A stretch of DNA of 64,000 nt. Source: Synechococcus sp. WH 8109. GTDB taxonomy: Bacteria; Cyanobacteriota; Cyanobacteriia; PCC-6307; Cyanobiaceae. Made by a program: the position numbers and the translations under genes. The notes beneath the pieces were generated by a model that saw only the letters and a program-made list of their open reading frames with translations, was not told the origin of the DNA and did not search any database. Position 1 is the first letter of the stretch. Each line of letters opens with the position of its first letter. The stretch lies in the NCBI RefSeq assembly GCF_000161795.2, contig NZ_CP006882.1:186001-250000 (forward strand), given 5' to 3'. This document shows positions 1 through 9,914 of the stretch, piece after piece.

Positions 1-505
1 GCCGGAGCACTCCGCTGCTGCCGCCGTCATCAGCGACGGTGACGATGGCGGTGATGTGACTGCTGTATCGCTTGAGGCCGCTCAGCAGGGTCGATAGGCC
101 TGTTCCGCCGCCGATGGCCACGATGTTGGGCCCACGGTTCAAGCGGCTTTTTGCTCGCAGTGCATCCACCAGTACGGTGTCCTTGTCGGGGGCGAGAGCC
201 TGTTGAATCGAGCCGAAGCTGCGGCTCTGCCCCCAAAGCAAAAGGCCGCTACCGATCAGCAGCACCAGCGGGCCGGTGATCTCTCGCGGCAACACGGTGG
301 TGATGGTGCTCAGCAGCCAGCTGAGGGTTTCAAGGATCCAGTAGATCGGCTTCAGATCGGCCCAGACGGCGGCCCCCAGCAGCGCTGTCAAAAGGCCCAG
401 GCCGGAGGTGAGCAGCCAGCGCTTGACCACTAGGCCAGGCTGCAGCCAGCGCATGGCTCGTTGGGAGCGGGTCATGAGATCCCGTCGCCGACGATCCCGC
501 ATCAT
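1..505 (-). CDS. yvcK: YvcK/CofD-like gluconeogenesis factor, 5' part only
   Basis: The gene enters from the left edge, so only about the first 168 residues are visible. They read as a basic N-terminus, two hydrophobic segments (around residues 25-45 and 70-90) and then the family's nucleotide-binding start, IVAIGGGTGLSTLLSGLK, followed by VADDGGSSG. YvcK proteins are UDP-sugar-binding relatives of CofD that affect central carbon use and cell shape; the membrane-anchored N-terminus is the form expected in cyanobacteria. ATG codons at 505, 502 and 475 are all in frame, and the first is taken here. The product identity is firm; its cellular role here is inference. Confidence 0.85.
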   Translation of the reverse strand, partial: MMRDRRRRDLMTRSQRAMRWLQPGLVVKRWLLTSGLGLLTALLGAAVWADLKPIYWILETLSWLLSTITTVLPREITGPLVLLIGSGLLLWGQSRSFGSIQQALAPDKDTVLVDALRAKSRLNRGPNIVAIGGGTGLSTLLSGLKRYSSHITAIVTVADDGGSSGVLR

Positions 506-627
506 CCGGACTTGGCGTCTGCTTGTTGGGGGCTTCAGCGCCAAGGAACGGCTTGGTCCGTAAGTCCACCGAACTGTACGGAGCTTGTGGAAAGGCGGCA
601 GGATGACTTTGCCTTTCGGCCCAGATC

Positions 628-1413
628 GTGCCGCAGTCTCAACCTGTTGTGGAGATGCGGGACCTCACGATGCAGTGGGGTCCCCAGCCTGTACTTGATC
701 GGGTCTGCTTGACGGTGCATCCCGGTGAACGGTTGGCCGTGGTCGGCCCATCGGGGGCTGGGAAGTCCACGGTGCTGCGGCTTCTGGCAGGTTTGCAGTT
801 GCCCACCAGTGGTGAGCTTCGCTTGTTCAACAAACCCCAGACCTACCTGCGGTTGGACCAGACCGATCCGCCGGACGTGCGGCTGGTGTTCCAGAACCCC
901 GCGCTCCTGGCATCGCTCACCGTGGAAGAGAACGTCGGGTTTCTCTTGCGCGAACGTACGCACCTGTCGCGGCAAGAGATTCGTGACCGTGTGCATGCCT
1001 GCCTGGAGGAGGTCGGCCTCTATGACGTGGCCCACCTCTACGCGGGGGAGTTGAGTGGCGGCATGCAGAAGCGGGTGAGCTTTGCCCGTGCCCTGATTGA
1101 TGATCCTCAGAGGGGGGATCAGTCCATGCCTCTTTTGTTGTACGACGAGCCCACTGCAGGGCTTGATCCCGTGGCTTGCACGCGGATCGAAGATTTGATT
1201 GTCAAAACCACCACCGTGGCCCAGGGCTGTTCGGTGGTGGTGAGCCACGTGCGCAGCACGATCGAACGCTCAGCGGAACGGGTGGTGATGCTTTACGACG
1301 GACAGTTTCAGTGGGAAGGGTCGGTTGATGCGTTTCGCAGAACAGACAACCCCTATGTCGTCCAGTTCAGGACGGGTAGCCTGCGCGGACCGATGCAGCC
1401 TGCGGAGCACTGA
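628..1413 (+). CDS. ABC transporter ATPase, MlaF/TGD3-like lipid transport
   Basis: This is a 261-residue ATPase with Walker A GPSGAGKST (residues 40-48), Q-loop VFQN near 88-91, signature LSGGMQKR (142-149) and Walker B LLYDEPTAGLD (170-180). The next gene, 5 nt downstream, encodes an MCE-domain protein. That pairing is the hallmark of Mla/TGD phospholipid transporters, where the ATPase drives lipid movement between membranes. The MlaE-type permease is not in the window. The start is GTG at 628. The family assignment is secure; the lipid substrate is inferred from the partner. Confidence 0.85.
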   Translation: MPQSQPVVEMRDLTMQWGPQPVLDRVCLTVHPGERLAVVGPSGAGKSTVLRLLAGLQLPTSGELRLFNKPQTYLRLDQTDPPDVRLVFQNPALLASLTVEENVGFLLRERTHLSRQEIRDRVHACLEEVGLYDVAHLYAGELSGGMQKRVSFARALIDDPQRGDQSMPLLLYDEPTAGLDPVACTRIEDLIVKTTTVAQGCSVVVSHVRSTIERSAERVVMLYDGQFQWEGSVDAFRRTDNPYVVQFRTGSLRGPMQPAEH

Positions 1414-1418
1414 TCACC

Positions 1419-2279
1419 ATGCGACGCAGCGTTCGTGATGCCATCGTCGGATTCACGGTGATCGGCGGCATCATCGGATGCTCCTCTGCCGCCCTATGGC
1501 TTCGAGGTGTTCATTTGGGATTAAGCCATTGGACTCTGACTGCCCGTTTCAACGATGCAGCGGGTCTGGCGGAGCGTTCTCCTGTCACCTATCGGGGCAT
1601 CCTGGTGGGTTCAGTGCGCTCGATTTTGGTCACATCTGAGTCGGTGGTGGCCGAGCTCGAAATCAACAAAGCTGATCTGCGTCTGCCGCTGCCCGTCACC
1701 GCGACGGTGGGCTCGGCTTCCTTGTTGGGGGGGAGCGCCCGGGTGGCATTGGTCAGCAGCGGAACCCCGCTTCCACCGGATGCACCCCTCCCTCAATCGC
1801 CTGGCTGTCAGCCAACGCGACAACTTTGTAGCGGTGGAACTGTTGTGGGGCAAGAGGTCCCCAGCCTTTTCACTGTGACTGCAACCATGCAGGAACTGCT
1901 GGCACTGGTTCAGGACGAGCGGGTGATCCCCAATGTGGCGGCCTCCCTTGAACAGATTGAGGCCACCACGAAGTCGTTTGAGCTGCTGACGGTGCGGCTC
2001 CAGGATGAGCTGGTCAAGGCTGCTCCCGTGATCCGCAATCTGGAGTTGGCCACGGCTCACCTGAACAACATCGTGGCTTCACTCGACAATCCCCAAACGC
2101 TGCGTGAGCTTCAGCAGACGGTCGCCAATGCCGCGGAGCTCACCGCCAAGATCGATGCTGTAGGAAGTGATGTGGCCCAGCTCACAGGTGATCCTGAGTT
2201 CATGAAGGGCGTGCGCAATCTCACCATCGGCTTGGGTGAATTGTTCGGCGAAATCTATCCAGTGCAAACCGCTCAATAG
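1419..2279 (+). CDS. MCE/MlaD family lipid-binding protein
   Basis: This 286-residue protein has one N-terminal membrane anchor (about residues 9-30) and then an MCE domain, including FNDAAGLAERSPVTYRGILVG and a SASLLGGSARV strand. A long helical C-terminal part follows (about 150-280), which probably forms the needle or tunnel region. It lies 5 nt after its ATPase partner and is certainly cotranscribed with it. MlaD/TGD2 proteins form hexameric rings that bind phospholipid in the periplasm. The conserved start is ATG 1419. The gene is convergent with chlD, with 50 bp between the stops. Confidence 0.85.
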   Translation: MRRSVRDAIVGFTVIGGIIGCSSAALWLRGVHLGLSHWTLTARFNDAAGLAERSPVTYRGILVGSVRSILVTSESVVAELEINKADLRLPLPVTATVGSASLLGGSARVALVSSGTPLPPDAPLPQSPGCQPTRQLCSGGTVVGQEVPSLFTVTATMQELLALVQDERVIPNVAASLEQIEATTKSFELLTVRLQDELVKAAPVIRNLELATAHLNNIVASLDNPQTLRELQQTVANAAELTAKIDAVGSDVAQLTGDPEFMKGVRNLTIGLGELFGEIYPVQTAQ

Positions 2280-2329
2280 GCATGATATTGCTTCGATATT
2301 GGTGTGATTTCGACCCGATATCCTGCTGA

Positions 2330-4438
2330 TTAGATGGTGCTGATGGCGTCCATCGCAACCGCTGCAATCGCTTGATCGCTGGCCTTGGGCAGCTGCACAT
2401 ATTTGCCACCGGCGGCTTCCGCGAGGTCCTTGCCCATGCCGCTGCCGATGAACTTGCGCTCGGTGTCGATCACCAGCAGCTTGATCCCGAGCATGCGGTA
2501 GCGGGCGGCGACGTCCAGCACCTCTTGCTTGAGGTCGGGCTTCTCTTCCCCTTCCAGTTCGGGTTGGCCGAGAGAGGTGCTCAAGGGCACGTTGCCACGT
2601 CCGTCGGTGATGGCCACCACCACAACCTGGCCGAGATCTCCTGTGGCCAGCGCATTGGCACCAACGCGGGCCGCTTGCGTGAGGCCATGGGCCAGGGGTG
2701 AACCGCCGCCGCAGGGCATCGATTCCAGGCGGCGGCGGGCCGCCGTAATCGAGCGGGTGGGAGGGAGCAGCACTTCGGCTTGATCCCCACGGAAGGGGAT
2801 CAGGGCCACTTCGTCGCGGTTTTCGTAGGCCTCGGTGAGCAGACGGATCACGGCGCCCTTGGCGCTTTGCATCCGGTTCAGGGCCATCGAGCCGCTGGCA
2901 TCCACAAGGAACACCACCAGGGCACCGGCCTTACGTTGCAGCAGCTTGGCCCGCAGATCGCCCTCCTCCACAATCACCGAGCGGCCCGGCTCCCTTTCGC
3001 GGCGAATTTTTTGGTATGGCGCCGCTGCTCTCAGGGTGGCGTCGACGGCGATGCGGCGCACCGGTCCGCGGGGCAGCATCGGTTTCACATAGCGCCCGCG
3101 GCTGTCACTCAGCACCACAGAACGGCTGCCGCTGTTGCCGCTTTTCGCTTTGGCAGCATTGAACAGCAGCAGATCAGTGTCCACCTCGATCGCTTCGGGA
3201 TCGAGCATGAACTCCTCGGGCACCGCTGGTGGCGCCTGATCTTCCTCACCGTCGCCCTCATCGTCGTCGGTGTTGTCGTCGTCGCTGTTGTCTTCTGGAG
3301 GCTCGTTCTCCTCCTCGTCGGATCCTTCCGGTGGCGGCGGCGGATTCTCCTGTTGCTGGTCGCCTTGGTCCTGGGGCGGCGGCGGCGGCTCCTGGTCCTG
3401 CGGCGGCGGCGGCTCCATCTGTTGGTCCGGTGGTGGCATCTGCGATGCCCGCGGTGCGATCACCAAGGCCACGGCCACTTGAAGGTCATCAGCTTCCACC
3501 TGATCGCGGCCGCTGAGGGCGGCATGGGCCTTGGCCACTCGCACGGCGTAGAGCTCGGAACGATGGCCTTCGACGCCACCTCGGATGGCTTCGGTGACGA
3601 GGTACTCGATTTGTTCGCCGCTGATCTGCACATCCGGCAGCCACTGGCGGGCTAGCAGCAGCTGGGTGGCCAGGGCATCGGTTTCTTCGCTCCACTTTTC
3701 GGCAAAGCTGCGGCTGCACTGGCCATGGCTGATCACTGCGTTGGTGATCTCCACCCGCTGCTCGGTGCTCACCAGCTGGTTGGCGGAGAGCGCAATCGCG
3801 AAGCGATCCAGCAGGTGATCGCGGACGTTCCCCTCCTCTGGGTTGTAGGTGGCGATCAGCAGGGGCCGGCAGGGGTGGCTGAGGCTGAGACCTTCCCGCT
3901 CCACACGGTTTTCGCCGCTGCCGACGGCCGCCAGCATCAAGTTGACGATGCCGTCGTCAAGAAGATTGAGCTCGTCGACGTAGAGCACGCCGCGGTGGGC
4001 ATCGGCCAGCAGCCCGGGCTGGAACACCGCACTGCCACTGGACAGGGAGGCTGCGACATCCACAGCGCCCACCAACCGGTCTTCGGTGATGCCAAGGGGG
4101 ATCTGTACGAAGGGGGCAGGAATGACCGTGGAGGGTGCTTCGCCTGTGATCCGCTCACGGGTGGCGTCGTCCCATTCATCCGGGTTTTGGGGATCGAGGT
4201 TGCGCCCCACACCCCCATCGGCATCGAGGATGTCGATGGGGGGCAGCAGGGCATGCAGGCCCCGAGCCAAAACTGATTTGCCGGTGCCGCGTCCCCCCGC
4301 GATCACCACCCCGCCCAACCCAGGGTCCACGGCTGCCAGCAGAAGGGCCAACTTCAACGTCCCATGCCCCGTGATCGCTGCCAGCGGAAAGGCACGGGTG
4401 GCCTGATCGTCCTTCACCGCTACTCCGGTTGCCACCAT
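2330..4438 (-). CDS. chlD: Magnesium chelatase subunit D
   Basis: ChlD works with ChlI and ChlH to insert Mg2+ into protoporphyrin IX, the first committed step of chlorophyll synthesis. The 702-residue protein has an N-terminal AAA+ domain (Walker A GGRGTGKS near 48-55) and a linker of about 75 residues (330-405). The linker is first proline/glutamine-rich and then almost purely acidic. A C-terminal von Willebrand A domain carries the MIDAS motif DASGSMA at 513-519. Length and order match the family. The start at 4438 lies back to back with folK, and the two promoters must share the short overlap region. Confidence 0.95.
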   Translation of the reverse strand: MVATGVAVKDDQATRAFPLAAITGHGTLKLALLLAAVDPGLGGVVIAGGRGTGKSVLARGLHALLPPIDILDADGGVGRNLDPQNPDEWDDATRERITGEAPSTVIPAPFVQIPLGITEDRLVGAVDVAASLSSGSAVFQPGLLADAHRGVLYVDELNLLDDGIVNLMLAAVGSGENRVEREGLSLSHPCRPLLIATYNPEEGNVRDHLLDRFAIALSANQLVSTEQRVEITNAVISHGQCSRSFAEKWSEETDALATQLLLARQWLPDVQISGEQIEYLVTEAIRGGVEGHRSELYAVRVAKAHAALSGRDQVEADDLQVAVALVIAPRASQMPPPDQQMEPPPPQDQEPPPPPQDQGDQQQENPPPPPEGSDEEENEPPEDNSDDDNTDDDEGDGEEDQAPPAVPEEFMLDPEAIEVDTDLLLFNAAKAKSGNSGSRSVVLSDSRGRYVKPMLPRGPVRRIAVDATLRAAAPYQKIRREREPGRSVIVEEGDLRAKLLQRKAGALVVFLVDASGSMALNRMQSAKGAVIRLLTEAYENRDEVALIPFRGDQAEVLLPPTRSITAARRRLESMPCGGGSPLAHGLTQAARVGANALATGDLGQVVVVAITDGRGNVPLSTSLGQPELEGEEKPDLKQEVLDVAARYRMLGIKLLVIDTERKFIGSGMGKDLAEAAGGKYVQLPKASDQAIAAVAMDAISTI

Positions 4439-4476
4439 GGACGCGTTCAGCCCGTTCGTGCGCGCCAGTCTCGCTG

Positions 4477-4959
4477 ATGCCCCCCATCGATGACCCTTTT
4501 GTTGCGGTGGCGCTGGGGGCGAACCAGCCCAGTGCGGCGGGATCGCCGCGCGAGACGTTGTTAGCGGTGAGGCCTTTGTTGGAGGAGCTGTTCAATCGTT
4601 GGTCCGTTCAACAGCTCCGCTTTTGCTGGTCGCAGCTCGTGGAGACCACGCCCGTCGGTCCGGTGGATCAGCCTGATTACCTCAATGCTGTGGTGCTGGT
4701 GGAGGGGCTGAAGGTCCTGCCGAGCGAGGCCGCCGCCTTGCAGCTGCTGGATGCGCTGCAGGGGTTGGAACAGCAGTTCGGCCGCGACCGATCGCGAGAA
4801 CAGCGCTGGGGGCCGCGCAGCCTCGATTTGGATCTGCTGTTTTGGGGGGAGCTACGGCTGGATCACCCGCGGCTGGTGCTGCCCCACCCCCGCTTGCATC
4901 TCAGGACGTTTGTGCTTGCGCCGTTGCTTGAAGCGATGCAGGGCTCGGCTCCACCGTGA
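4477..4959 (+). CDS. folK: Hydroxymethyldihydropterin pyrophosphokinase
   Basis: FolK transfers pyrophosphate from ATP to 6-hydroxymethyl-7,8-dihydropterin in folate synthesis. The protein has the opening [11 protein letters not shown] and the HPPK signature [15 protein letters not shown] with its metal-binding aspartates. A start at 4477 gives 160 residues, the usual length, and avoids running into chlD; an upstream in-frame ATG at 4429 adds an unconserved 16-residue tail. Its 3' end overlaps the convergent ABC exporter gene by 59 bp. No other folate gene is adjacent. Confidence 0.92.
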   Translation: MPPIDDPFVAVALGANQPSAAGSPRETLLAVRPLLEELFNRWSVQQLRFCWSQLVETTPVGPVDQPDYLNAVVLVEGLKVLPSEAAALQLLDALQGLEQQFGRDRSREQRWGPRSLDLDLLFWGELRLDHPRLVLPHPRLHLRTFVLAPLLEAMQGSAPP

Positions 4960-6631
4960 TCACCTGATCGGCCTGGGCCAGGAGCTCCGGGTCGTGACTG
5001 CTGATCAGCATCAGCCGTTGCTGGGCGCGTTCGAGAATCACCGAACGAACCTGCTCAGCGGCCTTGGCATCCAGGAAAGCCGTCGGTTCATCGAGCACTT
5101 CGAGTGGCTTGTCGCGCAGCCAGGCCCGCAGCAGCCCCAGCCGATGAATCTCTCCGCCGGAGAAGGGATCCTGCGCTAGTGCGAGCGGTGCATCCAGCCC
5201 GCCCTGGCGCTGAACCAGGTGGGCCAGCCCCAGCCGTTGCAGCCAGGTCTCGATGTCGTCTTGATGGAGATTCGACCCCAGCAGCAGGTTGTCGCGCAGG
5301 CTCGCTTCAAACAGCACCGCGTTCTGGGGGGCATAGGCGATCAGCTGATGCATCTGTCGCGACCCGGCCAGCCCGCTCAGTCGCCAGGTGTCGTCGGCGC
5401 AGTTCAGCTGCCAGTGACTGTCTTCCTCGTTGAGCAGTCCACAGACGCGATCGATCAGGGTGGTTTTGCCGCTGCCGGAGGGGCCGGTGATCGCCACCAA
5501 TCCGTTGGCGTTCAGGTCAAGCGACCTCAGGCCGGTGGAGGTGTTAGCGCTGCTGCTCCAGTGCAGCTGCATCCAGCGCGCCGAGGAAAGCCTGATCAGG
5601 CTGGCATCAGCAATCGTGCGGTCGCTGGTTTCTCCTTGGCGGGGGACCAGCTGGCCGCGCCGCTGGCGCAGCGCCTCATAGCCCGGCAGGTTGCCCAGGC
5701 AGAGGCGGCGGGCCTGTACCACCGTGCTCAGAGAAGCACTGGCGCGGTAAGCCAACACCAGGGTGGTGGTGAGCGTTTCGGCGGTGAGGGCCTCCCCTTG
5801 ACGCAGCATCCACAGACCGGCGACGGCCACCACCAGGGTGTCGCGCCAGGCGTTGTAGCTGGCCCGGCGGCGCACCCGTTCCCGCAGCAACCAACGCCCC
5901 TCCGCCGTTTCCTTGGCGAAGCGCTGCAGCAGCCAGCCCTCCGCCGTTGCGGCGCGCAGGGCCTTAAGGCCATGCAGCCCGTCCCCGACGGTGCGCTGCA
6001 GGGCTGCATTGAGTCGACTTTGGATACGGCCCAGGCCCCAGCTGCCGGAGCGCTGCAGCAGGGCCGCTGCCGTGGTGGCCAGCAAGGCGAGCAACAGCGG
6101 CCAGGCCGTGGCCCGGCCGACCAGCACCACGCTGGCGAGGTAGATGCCCATGGCCAGCAGCGACTGCCCCATCCGCACCGCCTGGTCCAAGCTCAGTGCC
6201 GTGCGGTTGATGTCGGCCATCAGCAGGGCGAGCAGTTCGCCGCGCCCCAGCCGCTCCAGCTGAGCCGAGGAGGCCTCGAACACCTGGTGTAGCAGCTGCT
6301 GCCGCAGCCGATCGGTGAAGCCCGAGCGCAACCGCTCCCGCTGAATGGCCACCTGGGCCTGGATCAGACCGCGCAGCAGGATCAGGCCCACAAGGATCCC
6401 CAGACTCCCGGCCACGGGCAGGCCCTGAATCAGCCCCGGTGAGCCGCTGCCCAGCAGCAGCGTCACCGCGAGACCCAGGCCGGCGATGTCGAGCAGGCTG
6501 CTGAGGCTGCTCAGCCCGCTCAGCCAGGCCAGGTGTCGCCATCCCGCTTCCCGGGCCAGGGCTTTGAGCAGCTGGATCTGCTGCAGGCGGGCCAGCGGTG
6601 GTGGACCTGATCGGTTCAAGGCAGGCGGCAC
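4901..6631 (-). CDS. ABC transporter, fused membrane and ATPase domains
   Basis: This is a 576-residue half-transporter. An N-terminal membrane domain with several hydrophobic helices fills roughly residues 30-310. The C-terminal ATPase has Walker A GPSGSGKTT, signature FSGGEIHR and Walker B LEVLDEPTAFLD. The domain order is that of type IV (MsbA/CydCD-like) exporters, which act as dimers. No partner half-transporter or substrate gene is adjacent, so the cargo cannot be named. It ends inside folK on the other strand. Confidence 0.85.
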   Translation of the reverse strand: MPPALNRSGPPPLARLQQIQLLKALAREAGWRHLAWLSGLSSLSSLLDIAGLGLAVTLLLGSGSPGLIQGLPVAGSLGILVGLILLRGLIQAQVAIQRERLRSGFTDRLRQQLLHQVFEASSAQLERLGRGELLALLMADINRTALSLDQAVRMGQSLLAMGIYLASVVLVGRATAWPLLLALLATTAAALLQRSGSWGLGRIQSRLNAALQRTVGDGLHGLKALRAATAEGWLLQRFAKETAEGRWLLRERVRRRASYNAWRDTLVVAVAGLWMLRQGEALTAETLTTTLVLAYRASASLSTVVQARRLCLGNLPGYEALRQRRGQLVPRQGETSDRTIADASLIRLSSARWMQLHWSSSANTSTGLRSLDLNANGLVAITGPSGSGKTTLIDRVCGLLNEEDSHWQLNCADDTWRLSGLAGSRQMHQLIAYAPQNAVLFEASLRDNLLLGSNLHQDDIETWLQRLGLAHLVQRQGGLDAPLALAQDPFSGGEIHRLGLLRAWLRDKPLEVLDEPTAFLDAKAAEQVRSVILERAQQRLMLISSHDPELLAQADQVITVEPSPASLQATAQAQTS

Positions 6632-6681
6632 GGGGGGCTGGGCTCACCCGCCATGCTGGGCCACAGCAATGCTCGTGACCC

Positions 6682-7242
6682 ATGGCGCCCCTGCCGTCAC
6701 CGGAACCGTTCGAACTGCTGGACACCGTCGAGGTGGTCGACGCTAGCAAGCTTCGTTTCGAGCGCAACCGGATCAAGTTGCCGATGGGTGTCGAGGCCAC
6801 CTTCGGGATGATCCGTCACCCAGGCGCCTCTCTGGCGGTGCCGATCACCGACGACGGTCAGGTTGTGCTGCTGCGGCAGTACCGCTTTGCGGTGCAGGCC
6901 CGCCTGCTCGAATTTCCTGCCGGCACTCTTGAAGATGGCGAAAATCCATTGGAATCGATGCAGCGGGAGCTGGGGGAAGAAGCCGGCTACAGCGCTGCGC
7001 AGTGGGATGTGCTCGGGCCGATGCTCCCCTGCCCAGGCTATTCCGATGAGGTGATCCACTGCTTCCTGGCCCGGAAGCTCACGCCCTTGGAGAACCCGCC
7101 AGCCGGCGATGACGACGAAGATCTGGAGGTGGTGCTGATGAGCCCAGCTCAGCTGGATGCAGCGTTGGCATCGGGCGATGAATGGCTCGATGGAAAAAGC
7201 GTGACCGCTTGGTTCCGTGCCAAGCAGCTTCTCGGCCTCTGA
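6682..7242 (+). CDS. NUDIX hydrolase, ADP-ribose pyrophosphatase-like
   Basis: The 186-residue protein carries a complete NUDIX box, G(x5)E(x7)REL(x)EE(x)GY. It begins at GTLEDGEN and ends REL GEEAGY, preceded by the VVLLRQYRFAV strand typical of ADP-sugar pyrophosphatases. These enzymes cleave X-linked nucleoside diphosphates such as ADP-ribose. Its stop overlaps the photolyase start in a TGATG, so the two are translationally coupled. The exact substrate cannot be read from the sequence. Confidence 0.88.
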   Translation: MAPLPSPEPFELLDTVEVVDASKLRFERNRIKLPMGVEATFGMIRHPGASLAVPITDDGQVVLLRQYRFAVQARLLEFPAGTLEDGENPLESMQRELGEEAGYSAAQWDVLGPMLPCPGYSDEVIHCFLARKLTPLENPPAGDDDEDLEVVLMSPAQLDAALASGDEWLDGKSVTAWFRAKQLLGL

Positions 7243-8675
7243 TGACTAGCTCTCGCGTTCTGTTTTGGCACCGCCGCGACCTGCGCCTGGCGGACAACCT
7301 TGGTTTGGTGGCTGCTACGGACATCAGTCCGGCGGTGACGGGGGTGTACGTGCTCGACCCGCAGCTGATCAACCCGACGGAGCATCTGCCGCCGATGGCG
7401 CCGGCCCGGCTTTGGTTTCTGATCGAGAGCCTGGTGGAACTGCAGCAGCGCTGGCGGGAGGCCGGTAGCCGATTGCTGGTCGTCAAAGGTGACCCGGTGG
7501 CGGTATTGCCGCAGCTGGCGCAGCAGATCGGTGCCGAAGCTGTGGTGTGGAGCCGCGATGTGGAGCCCTATGCCCGTGAGCGGGACCGCCAGGTGGCCAA
7601 AAAACTGCAGGCCGATGGCCGCAAGGTGGTGGTGGATTGGGATCAGCTGCTGATCGCTCCGGAGCTGCTCAAGACCGGAGGTGGTGACCCATACCGCGTC
7701 TATGGCCCGTTCCTGCGCAACTGGCGCGGCCAGGTGCTAGCTAAGCAACCCAGCACCGTTGCGGCCCCCACCGGGCTGGTGGATCTTGATCCTGCTCAGC
7801 TGCCGGCCCTTGAGTCCTTGGAGGCTCTGCGGGAGAGCCATGGTTTCAAGGGCGCCGAGATCTGTCCCTGTCGCCCTGGAGAAGCGGCGGCGCTGGCCCA
7901 ACTCAACAGCTTCTGTGATGGGCCGCTGCTCGCCTATGAGCCTGACCGCAATTTCCCCGGTACCGCAGGCACCTCTTACCTCAGCGCTGCCCTGAGCGTC
8001 GGCACGCTCAGCCCGCGCCAGGCCTGGTGTGCCGCCCAGGACTCCCGTGAGCAAGCCCGCAGCGAGGAGCACTTGCAGGCCATTGCAGTGTGGGAGCAGG
8101 AGCTGGGCTGGCGAGAGTTTTACCAGCAGGCTCTGTTTCATTTCCCGGAACTGGCCGATGGCCCCTACCGCGAGAAGTGGCACCGCTTCCCCTGGGAGAA
8201 CAACGAGGATTGGTTCGACTTCTGGAAGGAGGGGCAGACCGGCATGCCGATCATCGATGCCGCCATGCGCCAGCTCAACCAGACCGGCTGGATGCACAAC
8301 CGCTGCCGCATGATTGTGGCCTCCTATCTGGTCAAAGACCTGATCTGCGACTGGCGCTGGGGCGAGCGCGCCTTCATGGAACTTGAGGTGGACGGTGACC
8401 TGGCCGCCAACAACGGTGGTTGGCAGTGGAGCGCCAGCAGTGGCATGGATCCCAAGCCCCTGCGCATCTTTAACCCTGCTACTCAGGCCTCCAAATTCGA
8501 TTCAGCCGGCGACTACATCCGCCAGTGGGTTCCGGAGCTCCGCCATGTGAACACAAAGGATCTGCTAAGCGGTGAGATCGGAGCCCTGGAACGGCGCGAC
8601 TATCCCGAACCTCTGGTGGATCACAAGAAGCAGCAGGCTCGGTTTAAAGCGCTCTACGCCACCCTCCGGTCCTGA
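7242..8675 (+). CDS. phrB: Deoxyribodipyrimidine photolyase, class I
   Basis: This 477-residue flavoprotein uses blue light to split cyclobutane pyrimidine dimers. The N-terminal antenna domain begins VLFWHRRDLRLADN. The C-terminal FAD domain holds the conserved WMHNRCRMIVASYLVKDL and NNGGWQWSASSGMD stretches, which contact FAD and the lesion. ATG 7242 is chosen because it overlaps the NUDIX stop by one base and begins exactly at the conserved strand. The chromophore is probably a deazaflavin, as in other cyanobacterial enzymes; that is family knowledge. It overlaps the convergent DegT gene by 22 bp. Confidence 0.93.
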   Translation: MTSSRVLFWHRRDLRLADNLGLVAATDISPAVTGVYVLDPQLINPTEHLPPMAPARLWFLIESLVELQQRWREAGSRLLVVKGDPVAVLPQLAQQIGAEAVVWSRDVEPYARERDRQVAKKLQADGRKVVVDWDQLLIAPELLKTGGGDPYRVYGPFLRNWRGQVLAKQPSTVAAPTGLVDLDPAQLPALESLEALRESHGFKGAEICPCRPGEAAALAQLNSFCDGPLLAYEPDRNFPGTAGTSYLSAALSVGTLSPRQAWCAAQDSREQARSEEHLQAIAVWEQELGWREFYQQALFHFPELADGPYREKWHRFPWENNEDWFDFWKEGQTGMPIIDAAMRQLNQTGWMHNRCRMIVASYLVKDLICDWRWGERAFMELEVDGDLAANNGGWQWSASSGMDPKPLRIFNPATQASKFDSAGDYIRQWVPELRHVNTKDLLSGEIGALERRDYPEPLVDHKKQQARFKALYATLRS

Positions 8676-9895
8676 TCGCCTTCGTCGGCAGGTCGGAACT
8701 GGGTCGGCACATTGGGCGCCAGCAGCTGGCGCACCGTGTCGATCACAGCCTCTTGCTGCTGGCCACTTAACTCAGGGAAGATCGGCAGGCTCAGCACCTG
8801 GCTGCAGAGCTGTTCCGTCACCGGTAAGGAGCCCTGTTGCAAGCCCAGATGGGCGTAGGCCGGCTGCCGGTGGATTGGAATGGGGTAATAGATGATCGTG
8901 CTCACCCCACGCTCCTGCAGGTTCTGCTTGACCCAGTCGCGGCAGCAGCTCTCGGGGATGCCGTGGCGTGCACTGGTGTTGGAGGGGTTGCAGCTGACGT
9001 TGCAGAGCTGCTGGCCGGTGGGGCAACTGCCGATGCGCACTACGAATTGGTTCCAGCTGTGGCCGTCGTCGGCTGTCGGCAGGGTGAGGCCGTTGAGATC
9101 GCAAAGGGCATCTAGGTAACGCTTGGCGATGGCTGTTCGTTTGCCGATCCACGCCTCCAGCCTTGGCAGCTTCACGTTCAGTACCGCCGCCTGGATCGCA
9201 TCCAGTCGGCTGTTGTAGCCAAGGCTGGTGTGCAGGTAGCGCTCGGGCATGCCGTGCACGGCCAGCTCACGCATGGCCTGGGCCAGTTGGGCATCGCTGG
9301 TGGTGACGGCACCGCCATCTCCCGCCGCGCCGAGGTTCTTGGTGGGGAAGAAGCTGAAGCAGCCCACATCGCCGAAGCTGCCCACGGCCTGGCTATTCCA
9401 ACGGGCTCCCGTTGCCTGGGCGCAGTCTTCGATCACCTTGAGCTGATGGCGTTCGGCAATGGCCATCAGCCGCGTCATGTTCACCGCACGCCCGAACAGG
9501 TGCACCGGCATCAGGGCCCTGGTGGCGGGAGTGATCGCGGCTTCGATCTGATCGAAATCGATCAGGTAGGTGCCGGGGTCGACATCCACGAACACAGGCG
9601 TGGCGCCGACGGCGCTGATGGCCTCAGCCGTGGCGAAAAAACTGAACGAGCAGGTGATCACCTCATCGCCGGCGCCAATGCCCAGGCCGCGCAGGGCCAG
9701 GATCAGAGCGTCGGTGCCGCTGTTGCAGCCCACGGCGTGCTCGCAGCCAACGCTGGCGGCAAAGGCTTCCTCGAAGCGTTTGGTTTGCGGTCCACCGATG
9801 TACTGACCGCTGCGCAACACCTCGAGCACCGCCTCTTCGAGATCCACACCGAGATCGTCGATCTGCTGGCTGAGGCTGAAGGGAGGTACGTTCAT
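8654..9895 (-). CDS. DegT/DnrJ/EryC1/StrS aminotransferase
   Basis: This is a 413-residue PLP-dependent sugar aminotransferase-type protein. It has the phosphate-binding start GCNSGTDALILALRGLG, the VIEDCAQATGA aspartate that contacts the pyridine ring, and the Schiff-base lysine in SFFPTKNLGAAGDGG. Such enzymes aminate nucleotide keto-sugars for cell-surface glycans. No nucleotide-sugar dehydratase or epimerase sits next to it, so the substrate is unknown. Residues around 290-310 (CNVSCNPSNTSARHG) look like a small insertion relative to typical members. Confidence 0.88.
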   Translation of the reverse strand: MNVPPFSLSQQIDDLGVDLEEAVLEVLRSGQYIGGPQTKRFEEAFAASVGCEHAVGCNSGTDALILALRGLGIGAGDEVITCSFSFFATAEAISAVGATPVFVDVDPGTYLIDFDQIEAAITPATRALMPVHLFGRAVNMTRLMAIAERHQLKVIEDCAQATGARWNSQAVGSFGDVGCFSFFPTKNLGAAGDGGAVTTSDAQLAQAMRELAVHGMPERYLHTSLGYNSRLDAIQAAVLNVKLPRLEAWIGKRTAIAKRYLDALCDLNGLTLPTADDGHSWNQFVVRIGSCPTGQQLCNVSCNPSNTSARHGIPESCCRDWVKQNLQERGVSTIIYYPIPIHRQPAYAHLGLQQGSLPVTEQLCSQVLSLPIFPELSGQQQEAVIDTVRQLLAPNVPTQFRPADEGDQDRRVA

Positions 9896-9914
9896 GAAGC
9901 AAAGCTTAAGTGGC

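Noticed and set aside
2283-2323. Three GATAT-containing words between mlaD-like and chlD genes
   Set aside because: They are unevenly spaced, short and lie between stop codons; no hairpin or known operator is formed.
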